Assembly: GCF_005503015.1 (NCBI RefSeq)
Contig: NZ_SCOL01000001.1
Span: forward strand, 1,984,001-2,048,000
Source: Bacillus sp. E(2018)
Lineage (GTDB): Bacteria; Bacillota; Bacilli; Bacillales; Fictibacillaceae
Length of the DNA stretch: 64,000 nucleotides
Direction: 5' to 3'
Part shown: one piece after another, positions 43,775 to 51,057 of the stretch
Position numbering within the stretch: the stretch's first letter is position 1
How the letters are laid out: every line of letters starts with the position of its first letter
Notes under the pieces: generated by a model
What the model was told of the DNA's origin: nothing
The model's database searches: none
Seen by the model: only the letters and a program-made list of their open reading frames with translations
Program-made: the position numbers and the translations under genes

Positions 43775-43942
43775 ATTCCATTCATCCACACACGTTTGGC
43801 AAATACACGTTTCACAATTGGAAGCAGCAAATGCAAGAAGTTGAGCTGGAATCTGAACGTTCATACACCAACACGTTTCTGGGTCCTTTCCGTTTGAAAT
43901 TGCACAGACATTATCCCCCTTACATAACGGGCACTCAGAGAT
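43760..43942 (-). CDS. Cysteine-rich CWC protein with non-standard start
   Basis: 60 residues of the cysteine-rich CWC family: SECPLCKGDNVCAI, then CWC, then CETCICQTC, all in the expected order; eleven or so Cys suggest zinc or other metal binding. No ATG, GTG or TTG opens the frame. The only start that fits is ATC at 43942, placed 6 nt after AAGGTGA and giving I/M-S-E-C, where relatives would have M-S-E-C. It overlaps the end of the HxlR gene by 8 nt. Either a rare AUC start, a start-codon mutation or a base error. Function unknown. Confidence 0.7.
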   Translation of the reverse strand: MSECPLCKGDNVCAISNGKDPETCWCMNVQIPAQLLAFAASNCETCICQTCVDEWNKKRC

Positions 43943-44279
43943 GAGTTTTCACCTTTATCTGCATCTCTTTTCCCCATTCTGCCAAAGATTTTAGTGTTGG
44001 AATTAAAGCTTCTCCTGCTTCTGTTAATGAATATTCCACTCTAGGAGGTATTTCCATGAATTGCGTTCGCACTACCAGACCTTGTTTTTCCATCTCTTTT
44101 AAAGACTGAGATAAAACCATGTTTGTGATTCCATCTACCTGACGCTTCAGTTCGTTATAACGAATTCTTTTATTTTTCCACAATGCCCATATAATCGGGA
44201 GTCTCCATTTACTACCGATTAGTGTTAGAGCAAAGGTTAACGGGCAATCTTCTTTTCTTTTATATCCTTCCTCACTCAT
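43935..44279 (-). CDS. HxlR-family (DUF24) regulator
   Basis: 114 residues. CPLTFALTLIGSKWRLPIIWAL with Cys12 in the position used as a thiol switch by YodB, HypR and relatives; wing RTQFMEIPPRVEYSLTEAG. A palindrome typical of this family lies upstream (44303-44317) between this gene and the divergent GNAT gene, so both are probable targets. The CWC gene overlaps its 3' end. Confidence 0.9.
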   Translation of the reverse strand: MSEEGYKRKEDCPLTFALTLIGSKWRLPIIWALWKNKRIRYNELKRQVDGITNMVLSQSLKEMEKQGLVVRTQFMEIPPRVEYSLTEAGEALIPTLKSLAEWGKEMQIKVKTHL

Positions 44280-44302
44280 TTTACAGCTCCTTTACTCAGT
44301 TT

Positions 44303-44317
44303 TTACTGACTTAGTAA
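44303..44317. promoter_or_regulatory. HxlR-type operator
   Basis: TTACT-GACTT-AGTAA, an inverted repeat in the style of YodB/HypR operators (TACT...AGTA), 24 bp upstream of the HxlR ATG and facing the GNAT gene. Confidence 0.6.
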
Positions 44318-44394
44318 GAAATTACTGCATACTTGTTTTCGTCTTTCGTTGTAATAAAATTATAGCGTAAGTATTTCGTATGGGAGTGATTAAA

Positions 44395-44940
44395 ATGAAG
44401 TTAAACTACGAGATTATTCCTGATCATAAGATTGAGATCTGTCGTGAACTCTGCAATGAACTTATGACGTATCAAAAAGCAAAAGCTGTTATCAGCCCTG
44501 AATTATTTGACACGATGAACTTTGAAACGCGCTTGGTTCCCTCTGTAATGAAAGCCCTGCATAACTACATCGTTGTAGTTAAAGATAGAAATGAACTCGT
44601 GGGATACGTGTATGCAAACATCTCTCCTAAAGAAGTGTACCGCAATGATTTCGCCACCTTCTTTGATATGAATTCTGTACAAAATGACACAGTCGGCTGC
44701 TTATCTCAGTTTTATATAAAAGAAAATTACAGACAATATGGAGTGGGTTCTAAACTATTTCGTATGTCTATGGATTGGCTCTCTTCTTTTGATGATGTGA
44801 ATGATTATTTTATCTATGTATCCAATGGGAATGATGACGCCCTATCCTTTTATGAACGTAAAGGATTTCGAATTAGTCATGAGATATTAGATGGCTTCAT
44901 TACGGTGCTACGCAGTAAAAAAGTTAGTGAAAATGGATAA
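44395..44940 (+). CDS. GNAT acetyltransferase
   Basis: 181 residues. IKENYRQYGVGSKLFRMSM is the acetyl-CoA loop and DALSFYERKGF is the final motif. The start is ATG 44395, 6 nt after GGGAGTGA; the ORF's first ATG (44380) overlaps that site. Divergent from the HxlR regulator and perhaps controlled by it. Substrate unknown. Confidence 0.85.
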   Translation: MKLNYEIIPDHKIEICRELCNELMTYQKAKAVISPELFDTMNFETRLVPSVMKALHNYIVVVKDRNELVGYVYANISPKEVYRNDFATFFDMNSVQNDTVGCLSQFYIKENYRQYGVGSKLFRMSMDWLSSFDDVNDYFIYVSNGNDDALSFYERKGFRISHEILDGFITVLRSKKVSENG

Positions 44941-45064
44941 CGTAATCATTTTTAGGTCCAATTAACTGTTTTTCTATGCTAATTAGTTCCTCCCTTTGTA
45001 GCTAGTTTTCTCGTTTTACAAATCTGTAAAATGAAATTAATAAAAGTATTGTAGAATAAAACCT

Positions 45065-45094
45065 GTTTCACCAACATTTTGAAATATGTGAAAC
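45065..45094. promoter_or_regulatory. Inverted repeat GTTTCAC...GTGAAAC
   Basis: GTTTCAC (45065-45071) and GTGAAAC (45088-45094) separated by 16 bp, 50 bp before the endonuclease gene. A possible operator or leader hairpin; no T-run. Confidence 0.35.
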
Positions 45095-45147
45095 AACTAG
45101 AAATGAGGCTACAAGGGGTAAAAACTAAATGGATGGAGGCGTTGATG

Positions 45148-46329
45148 ATGAAAAGGCATGATAACAAAAAATTTCTTTCGCTTTTCTCAGTTGTAATTGC
45201 TTTAGTGGTAAGCACGGTAGCATTTATTCCTGCTCTTCAAGCTGCAGGCGATGGATCGTGGACTAGTCCTTATTCAGTTTCTCAAAGTATCTCGAATCAG
45301 AACAATTCTGCAAAAACGGTTCAAGGGTATGTTGTTGGACAACCTACCGCAACAACTACTGTGGTAACAAGCAATTATCCAAACGATTATGCACTTGCTT
45401 TAGCAGACAGTCCTACTGAAACTAACACAGCTAACATGGTGTATGTTCAGATTCCAACTTCCTTCCGAACACAGTTTGGTCTCAAAACAAACCCTACTTT
45501 AAAAGGTCAATCTATTAAAGTAACCGGCAGTCTGTCAGCTTACTTCTCTCATGCTGGTATAAAAGATCCAACAGCTATGGAAAAAGCATCTGGTACTACA
45601 CCAACAGATCCGCCACCGACAGATCCTACTGACCCACCAGCATTTGATGAATCGTATTATGATCCTGCTCAAGGAAAAACGGGAGCAGCATTAAAAACAG
45701 CTCTTCACAATATTATTGATGATCATACTGAACTTTCTTACGATGCCGTATGGAACGCACTTAAAGTAACCGATCAAGATCCAAACAACAGCAACAATGT
45801 CATCCTTTTATACACGGGCCGTTCACAGAGCAAAACAACGAACGGTGGCAACGTGAACGATTGGAACCGTGAGCACGTTTGGGCAAAATCACATGGTGAT
45901 TTTGGAACTGCGATGGGTCCAGGAACTGATATCCATCATTTGCGCCCAACAGATGTGAGTGTTAACAGTTCTCGTGGAAACCTTGATTTTGATAACGGTG
46001 GTACTCAGCACTCTGAAGCACTTGGCAACTATTATGACAGCGACTCATGGGAACCACGTGATGCCGTGAAAGGCGACGTGGCACGCATGCTGTTTTACAT
46101 GGCGGTTCGCTATGAAGGGGACAGCGGTGAACCACAACTAGAATTGAACAACAATGTAAATAACGGAACGGCTCCATACCACGGTAAAATGTCAGTGTTA
46201 TTGCAATGGCATTTAGAGGATCCGGTTGATAACTGGGAGCGCAACCGTAACAACATTATTTATGAAGATTATCAGCACAACCGCAATCCATTCATTGATC
46301 ACCCAGAATGGGCTGAGGAAATCTGGTAG
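45148..46329 (+). CDS. Secreted endonuclease I-family nuclease
   Basis: 393 residues. Signal peptide (about 1-34, ending LQAA), a DUF6359-type OB-like domain (about 38-150), a Pro/Thr/Asp linker (PTDPPPTDPTDPP) and an endonuclease I domain. The nuclease core shows NREHVWAKSHGDFG and DIHHLRPTD (His-Me finger metal site) and SRGNLDFDNGG. It is related to B. subtilis YurI/Bsn, which degrades extracellular DNA and RNA. Start ATG 45148 after GGAGG; the upstream part of the ORF has no signal sequence logic. Confidence 0.92.
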   Translation: MKRHDNKKFLSLFSVVIALVVSTVAFIPALQAAGDGSWTSPYSVSQSISNQNNSAKTVQGYVVGQPTATTTVVTSNYPNDYALALADSPTETNTANMVYVQIPTSFRTQFGLKTNPTLKGQSIKVTGSLSAYFSHAGIKDPTAMEKASGTTPTDPPPTDPTDPPAFDESYYDPAQGKTGAALKTALHNIIDDHTELSYDAVWNALKVTDQDPNNSNNVILLYTGRSQSKTTNGGNVNDWNREHVWAKSHGDFGTAMGPGTDIHHLRPTDVSVNSSRGNLDFDNGGTQHSEALGNYYDSDSWEPRDAVKGDVARMLFYMAVRYEGDSGEPQLELNNNVNNGTAPYHGKMSVLLQWHLEDPVDNWERNRNNIIYEDYQHNRNPFIDHPEWAEEIW

Positions 46330-46343
46330 GAATACGTGTTAGA

Positions 46344-46369
46344 AAGGCTCACTTCGGTGGGCTTTTTTT
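46344..46369 (+). terminator. Terminator after endonuclease
   Basis: Stem with G-U pairs around a TTCG tetraloop (46344-46364) and seven T. Confidence 0.85.
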
Positions 46370-46420
46370 GTTTAGGGAGATCGAGGGTATCCAACTAGCT
46401 ATTTTTATCGAAAGATGTCG

Positions 46421-46524
46421 ACTCGCTGGTATATGTTCAAAACTCGCCGGATTAATGGTAAAACTCGCTGGAATAACTCCGAAATTTCAAAGATTAATCC
46501 GAAAATTTCTAGAATTAGTGGTAT
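46421..46524. repeat. 21-bp phased array E (word ACTCGCTGG), decaying
   Basis: ACTCGCTGG, ACTCGCCGG and ACTCGCTGG begin at 46421, 46442 and 46463, 21 bp apart. Two further units keep only the downstream part: GAAATTTC-like words at 46481 and 46502 and GATTAAT-like words at 46450, 46471 and 46492. It lies in a 317-bp gap between two convergent genes that otherwise contains only their terminators. Confidence 0.75.
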
Positions 46525-46611
46525 GGATACCCCACCCTGTATAAGTGATAAGCAGCCCTGTCTATACCATATTTACATAAAGGGTAGAATTCTCTCCAAA
46601 ACACACAACAG

Positions 46612-46648
46612 CAAAAAGAGAATGACACACTAAATGGTGTCACTCTCT
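46612..46648 (-). terminator. Terminator after MraY-like gene
   Basis: AGAGAATGACAC/GTGTCACTCTCT (46617-46628 with 46637-46648, one mismatch), then TTTTTGC on the minus strand; it includes the stop codon. Confidence 0.82.
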
Positions 46649-47597
46649 ACATAAATACTTCATAATACACTAAACAAATTGCACACGCCGCCCATGAAAC
46701 CATCGCAAACACGGTTACGATCATATTCTCTGACCACCCATATTTAATTCCGTAATGATAATGAATTGGCGTGAAACGGAAAAGCTTCTTTTTTGTTCGT
46801 TTAAAATAAGCGACTTGAATGATGACGGAAAGCTGTTCTGCGAGATAGATAATGAAAAGGATCGGAATTAGGATCTCTACGTTTTCAATGATGGCAAGAA
46901 AAGATAAGGTTCCTCCAATAGCGAGTGACCCCGTGTCCCCCATGAATGCTTTTGCTGGATACAGGTTATAGATTAAGAATCCCAGAATTGTAGCGATCAT
47001 GACTAAGCAAAACACTTTTACTTCCGTATACTCAGTAATTACAAAGAAAAAGAAGTATGTAGGAATGGCAACCATGCCTAGAAGTCCATCCATACCATCA
47101 GTAAAATTTATGGCATTTGCCGTTCCGACAATAAACAGTGTGATTAAAATTAAATAGATGATATACGGAAAAACAAGGTTAAAAGATTCTGTTACCCTTA
47201 TGCTTGTATCAATGTTAAAAAGATCAATGCCCACATATAAGAGAAGGATGGTGAACGCAAACTGAAATTTTAGTTTTGTCTTTCCTGATACCCCGCCAGG
47301 ATCTTGTTTGGAAGCTTTCCAAAAATCATCTAGAAAACCAATAAAACTAAACAGTATAAACGTTGCCACTAAAAAGAGCATGACTGGACTTGTGGTGAAA
47401 TAAAGTGCGACGAAAATCCCTACAAAAAACACACTTCCTAACATTAAGGGTGTTCCCTTCTTTTCTTGATGATCTGCAGGAAGTTCTACTCGAATAGGCT
47501 GTGTGAGTTTAAGTTTTTTTAACGTCATGATTAACAGGGGCGCAAATAGTACGGTTAACAAAAAAGTGATAAAAGCAGGTGCGAGCTGTAACAACAC
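46647..47597 (-). CDS. MraY-type phosphosugar transferase paralogue
   Basis: 316-residue polytopic membrane enzyme of the family that links a UDP-amino sugar phosphate to undecaprenyl phosphate. Signature residues: LDDFWK, NAINFTDGMDGL, FMGDTGSLAIGG and the late histidine motif, here PIHYHYG where MraY has HHH (PLHHH). It lies outside a mur/dcw cluster, with no cell-division genes nearby, so it is an extra copy. It could serve peptidoglycan or a teichoic-type polymer; the altered histidine motif may change nucleotide-sugar choice. GTG start, 9 nt after GGAG. Confidence 0.85.
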   Translation of the reverse strand: MLLQLAPAFITFLLTVLFAPLLIMTLKKLKLTQPIRVELPADHQEKKGTPLMLGSVFFVGIFVALYFTTSPVMLFLVATFILFSFIGFLDDFWKASKQDPGGVSGKTKLKFQFAFTILLLYVGIDLFNIDTSIRVTESFNLVFPYIIYLILITLFIVGTANAINFTDGMDGLLGMVAIPTYFFFFVITEYTEVKVFCLVMIATILGFLIYNLYPAKAFMGDTGSLAIGGTLSFLAIIENVEILIPILFIIYLAEQLSVIIQVAYFKRTKKKLFRFTPIHYHYGIKYGWSENMIVTVFAMVSWAACAICLVYYEVFM

Positions 47598-47660
47598 AAC
47601 TGTAGTCTCCTCTCTTATTTATCCACTGTAAGTATTCGAGAAAAGATGAAAAGTTCCTTT

Positions 47661-47703
47661 AAATTGTAGGGGGTCTGACCCGGGGTCAGACCCCCTACAA
47701 TTT
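47661..47703. repeat. 43-bp perfect palindrome, copy 2
   Basis: 21-bp arms around G47682. Outer ends AAATTGTAGGG and CCCTACAATTT; same core as copy 1. Like copy 1 it is followed by CC-N(1-2)-ACAATTTA. It lies between the divergent MraY-like and serine hydrolase genes. Confidence 0.93.
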
Positions 47704-47816
47704 CCGAACAATTTAACTAGTACAAAATGCTGTGGGACTTCTGAGTGATAGACACTTTTTCTCCAGATTGCTACTGTAAGTAAGTGTAAGAATATTCAGA
47801 ATAAGGAGAATGACTA

Positions 47817-49481
47817 ATGAGCGGAAAACGTGTTTTAGTTTGTACCATGCTAAGTACAGCCATGTTGTTATCCAGTTTTACTCCGGCCATTTTTGCCGAG
47901 GGCTCCTCCTCCCAACATAATAATCGAACACATCACGGTGACTGGAACCAGCCCTCTAAATCATCACCTGTTCTACATCCTGGAACACCTGAAAGTGCCA
48001 AACTAAAAAGAGAATCACTAGAGCAAATCGATCCTTTTATTGAAAGTGAGATTGAAAAACGAACCATGCCTGGCGCTGTCGTTCTTATCGCTAGAAGTGG
48101 AAGTATCGCAAAGCATGATGCATATGGCTATTCCGCTCGCTATATAGACGATCAGTTCACAGAAATGGATCATCCTGTTGAGATGAGAAAAGACACGATT
48201 TTTGATATCGCCTCGATCTCTAAACTCTTTACAACAACAGCTGCAATGAAGCTGTATGAACAAGGGAAGTTCAATCTAGATGATCCTGTCGGAAAATACA
48301 TTCCGGAATTTAACGAAAACGGAAAAGAAGGCGTAACCATCAGGCAAATCATGACCCATACTTCCGGATTTACAGCTTGGATTCCTCTATATAGCATGGG
48401 AGCGAATCGAGAAGAACGGTTGCAAATCGCTTTAAAATACGGGTTAAAGAATGAGCCTGGTACAGCGTATACATACAGTGACTTAAATTTAATTACACTT
48501 GGAGTTTTAGTTGAAAGGTTGTCAGGAGACCGCCTTGATGAATATGTAAAAAAGAACATCACTGAACCGCTCGGAATGAAAGATACGATGTACAATCCTT
48601 CTGCAGATCTTCATGACCGAATCGCTGCTACTGAATATCAGCCAGCAATCGGCCGCGGCATGGTCTGGGGAAGTGTGCATGATGAGAACGCGTGGAGTTT
48701 AGATGGTGTTGCAGGACATGCGGGTGTGTTTTCCACCGCTAAAGATCTCGCCACCTTTGGACATATGATCTTACAGGATGGTAAGTATGGTAAAACACAG
48801 ATTCTTCAACCAGAAACAGTTCGCTTATTGACGGAAAATCAGCTGCCACAATTTCCATCAAACTCACACGGACTAGGCTGGGAATTAAATCAAGGTTGGT
48901 ATATGGATGCTCTCAGCAATGAAGAAACACTAGGTCACACAGGATATACCGGAACCTCCATGGTGGTCTCACCAAAGAATAAAACGATTGTACTTACCTT
49001 AACAAATCGCGTCCATCCCTCTCGAGCGACAGTCTCTATGAATCCGATACGACGTAAGGTCGCACAGCTTACAGCGGATGCAATCTCTGTTCCTCTTCAT
49101 CACAGAGATAAAGCTTGGTTTGCTGGATATGGCGATAACCTGAAAAAAGGACTAACATTTGAAGTTGGTCATAATCAGGATACTCTTCATTTTAACCAAT
49201 GGTTCAGTATTGAAGATGGAAGTGACAAAGCTTCCGTTCAAGTTTCAAGTGATAATGAAACATGGACAACACTACCGATCACATATACTGGAAAAGAAGA
49301 AACATGGGATCGCGAGAAGGTAGAGCTCCCGGAAGGAACAAAGTTTGTTCGTTTCCTCTATGAAACTGATGCTTCTGTTAACGGCAGAGGATGGTACGTT
49401 GATGATGTATATGGAAGTGAGCGAGGAAAGAAAAAGCGACTAGCTGTCGTTCAAAACGATTGGATAGAGCGTGGTTGGTAA
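47817..49481 (+). CDS. Secreted beta-lactamase-family serine hydrolase
   Basis: 554 residues. Signal peptide (about 1-27, ending AIFAE), then a class C beta-lactamase/PBP fold: SISK (SxxK, about 134-137), YSDLN (Y-x-N) and HTGYTG (KTG equivalent). C-terminal beta-sandwich of about 100 residues (FEVGHNQDTLHF to GWYVDDV) looks like a carbohydrate or wall-binding module. Related to B. subtilis AmiE/YbbE and PbpX-type proteins; D-Ala carboxypeptidase, esterase or muropeptide amidase are all possible. AAGGAG 10 nt before ATG. Confidence 0.88.
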   Translation: MSGKRVLVCTMLSTAMLLSSFTPAIFAEGSSSQHNNRTHHGDWNQPSKSSPVLHPGTPESAKLKRESLEQIDPFIESEIEKRTMPGAVVLIARSGSIAKHDAYGYSARYIDDQFTEMDHPVEMRKDTIFDIASISKLFTTTAAMKLYEQGKFNLDDPVGKYIPEFNENGKEGVTIRQIMTHTSGFTAWIPLYSMGANREERLQIALKYGLKNEPGTAYTYSDLNLITLGVLVERLSGDRLDEYVKKNITEPLGMKDTMYNPSADLHDRIAATEYQPAIGRGMVWGSVHDENAWSLDGVAGHAGVFSTAKDLATFGHMILQDGKYGKTQILQPETVRLLTENQLPQFPSNSHGLGWELNQGWYMDALSNEETLGHTGYTGTSMVVSPKNKTIVLTLTNRVHPSRATVSMNPIRRKVAQLTADAISVPLHHRDKAWFAGYGDNLKKGLTFEVGHNQDTLHFNQWFSIEDGSDKASVQVSSDNETWTTLPITYTGKEETWDREKVELPEGTKFVRFLYETDASVNGRGWYVDDVYGSERGKKKRLAVVQNDWIERGW

Positions 49482-49489
49482 AACCAAGA

Positions 49490-49525
49490 AAGCAGTTCCC
49501 CTGTTATTGGCGGAACTGCTTTTAC
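49490..49525. terminator. Shared terminator
   Basis: AAGCAGTTCC/GGAACTGCTT (49490-49499 with 49512-49521), TTTT on the plus strand; between convergent genes. Confidence 0.82.
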
Positions 49526-49528
49526 TTA

Positions 49529-50323
49529 TTATTCCACAACAATCCTCTCAGGACGTGTATACACATTCATAGAATCTCCGCGTACAAATCCAACGGTTGT
49601 AATTCCGAGTTCTTCTGCTGATTGCAGAGCAAATGCTGTTGGAGCTGATTTAGAGAGGACGATTTCACAGCCGATCTTTGCTACTTTTAACAAAATCTCA
49701 GAGGAAATCCGCCCACTAAACACGAGAATCTTATTCCCTATGAAAATATCATTCTTCAAGCAATATCCATAGATTTTATCTAAGGCATTGTGACGACCTA
49801 TGTCCATCCGGCTCAGCACAATTCTGTTCACATCACAAAGTGCCGCGTTATGCACACCGCCTGTTTCTTGAAAAACACCTGCTCCCTTCTGCATCTCTCG
49901 CATCAATCGAAAGCAGTCTTCTGGCGTAACTTTCACCCTGACGTCATTCATCGATTTCGCTGTTCGGGCATCATTTGCAAAAACAAAGCCTTGTCTGCTC
50001 ATCCCACAGCATGATGTTATATATCTTTTATTCTGCAAATTTTGATAGACCGGATTTAAACGATCCGTCGTCACATGCACAAAACTTCCGTCTTCTTGCA
50101 CCCAAATGTCTTTAATATCTTTATAGTTTCGTATGATTCCTTCAGAAGCGAGATAGCCTACAACCATATCTTCAATGTATTCAGGGCTGCATACCATCGT
50201 AACAAATTCTTCCCCGTTGATCTTAATCGTTACAGGAAGCTCAGTCACAACAGTGTCTTCTACGTCTACTGCAAGTCCGTTCTTAATTTGTAGAATGCTA
50301 CGCTTGGTTACAATAGGTTTCAT
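49529..50323 (-). CDS. fdhD: Formate dehydrogenase accessory sulfurtransferase FdhD
   Basis: 264 residues. FdhD passes sulfur to the molybdenum cofactor of formate dehydrogenases. ITSCCGMS (about 110-117) holds the two-Cys motif, and FSGRISSEILLKVAKIG and RMDIGRHNALDKI are conserved core blocks. It is divergent from the fdhF-like operon at 51 kb and 18 nt after a DUF2294 gene, so it serves the neighbouring molybdoenzyme. Confidence 0.95.
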   Translation of the reverse strand: MKPIVTKRSILQIKNGLAVDVEDTVVTELPVTIKINGEEFVTMVCSPEYIEDMVVGYLASEGIIRNYKDIKDIWVQEDGSFVHVTTDRLNPVYQNLQNKRYITSCCGMSRQGFVFANDARTAKSMNDVRVKVTPEDCFRLMREMQKGAGVFQETGGVHNAALCDVNRIVLSRMDIGRHNALDKIYGYCLKNDIFIGNKILVFSGRISSEILLKVAKIGCEIVLSKSAPTAFALQSAEELGITTVGFVRGDSMNVYTRPERIVVE

Positions 50324-50341
50324 GAGACAATCACCCCTTCG

Positions 50342-50686
50342 CTATGCGATCGGTTTATCAAAAACAAAAACAGACACCGCCATGTCTTCATCCACTTTAA
50401 AATCAGAGAACAGATGAACGAATTTTGCACCTGTCACATCTTCTAATCCATCAGGTGGGGCAGTAGCGTAAACGTCCTGAATGAGACGAGTCCTTGCAGC
50501 ATGCACCATCTCCTTGCCTTCAGCCGTTCGGGCAATGAATTTTTCTGTTGGTGTTAAATTTCCATACATGGTTGAGATCGCCATGTTTTCCACAAAGACC
50601 GTATGTATTTTTTCAGGTCCTTTTCCTAACAAATTCTTACGAAGTTTACGAATAATATCATTAAAGTCATGCACTTTCTTCGTCAT
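50342..50686 (-). CDS. DUF2294 (MpsC-like) protein
   Basis: 114-residue soluble protein of Pfam DUF2294, now often called MpsC after the staphylococcal membrane-potential system. The conserved run MAISTMYGNLTPTEKFIA and GAKFVHLFSDF are visible. Lone DUF2294 genes are common beside formate dehydrogenase genes in Bacillaceae, as here. The start is ATG 50686 just before KKVHDFND; the longer frame from 50749 has no good site. Role unknown. Confidence 0.8.
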   Translation of the reverse strand: MTKKVHDFNDIIRKLRKNLLGKGPEKIHTVFVENMAISTMYGNLTPTEKFIARTAEGKEMVHAARTRLIQDVYATAPPDGLEDVTGAKFVHLFSDFKVDEDMAVSVFVFDKPIA

Positions 50687-50783
50687 TCGAACATCACCAC
50701 TATTTCTCCATTTTTTACTAATCATACATGATGTACTTACTTTTCGCACGTGATTAAAATGAAAAGCTAGAATACAAGTCTTG

Positions 50784-50812
50784 TTGTTTATTGATCATGT
50801 AAACGCTATAAT
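50784..50812 (+). promoter_or_regulatory. SigA promoter of the fdhF-like operon
   Basis: TTGTTT (50784-50789), 17-bp spacer, TATAAT (50807-50812). Start point about 50819, giving a leader of about 240 nt. Confidence 0.7.
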
Positions 50813-50826
50813 AAAAGAGAAAAGTT

Positions 50827-51014
50827 GGTAGAGAAAATCGTTCACACTGTTTTTTCTTCCATCTCTAAATTACATAATGATCTACCTTTTATTTCAAATA
50901 AAAGAGATCTAATGCTGGATTGGCCTAATGGTATGACCTGCTATTACACTATTCCACCATGAACTCACATTTTCTGTACGTCTATAGAATTTGTGCTTTC
51001 GTGGTGGTTTTTTT
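50827..51014 (+). ncRNA. Structured leader RNA with terminator before the fdhF-like gene
   Basis: GGTAGA (50827-50832) can pair with TCTACC (50883-50888); then a seven-pair hairpin (50888-50894 with 50900-50906). The terminator is strong: CCACCA-T-GAA...CACA...TTCT (50954-50975) against AGAA...TGTG...TTC-G-TGGTGG (50986-51007), then seven T (51008-51014), 44 nt before the gene. ATGGT (50930-50934) could pair with ACCAT (50956-50960) as part of an alternative fold. It does not read as a T-box, nor as a riboswitch class that I recognise. Confidence 0.6.
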
Positions 51015-51057
51015 GTACCATCAATAAGTTTCTAATTAAACGAAAGGAAGATTCAAA

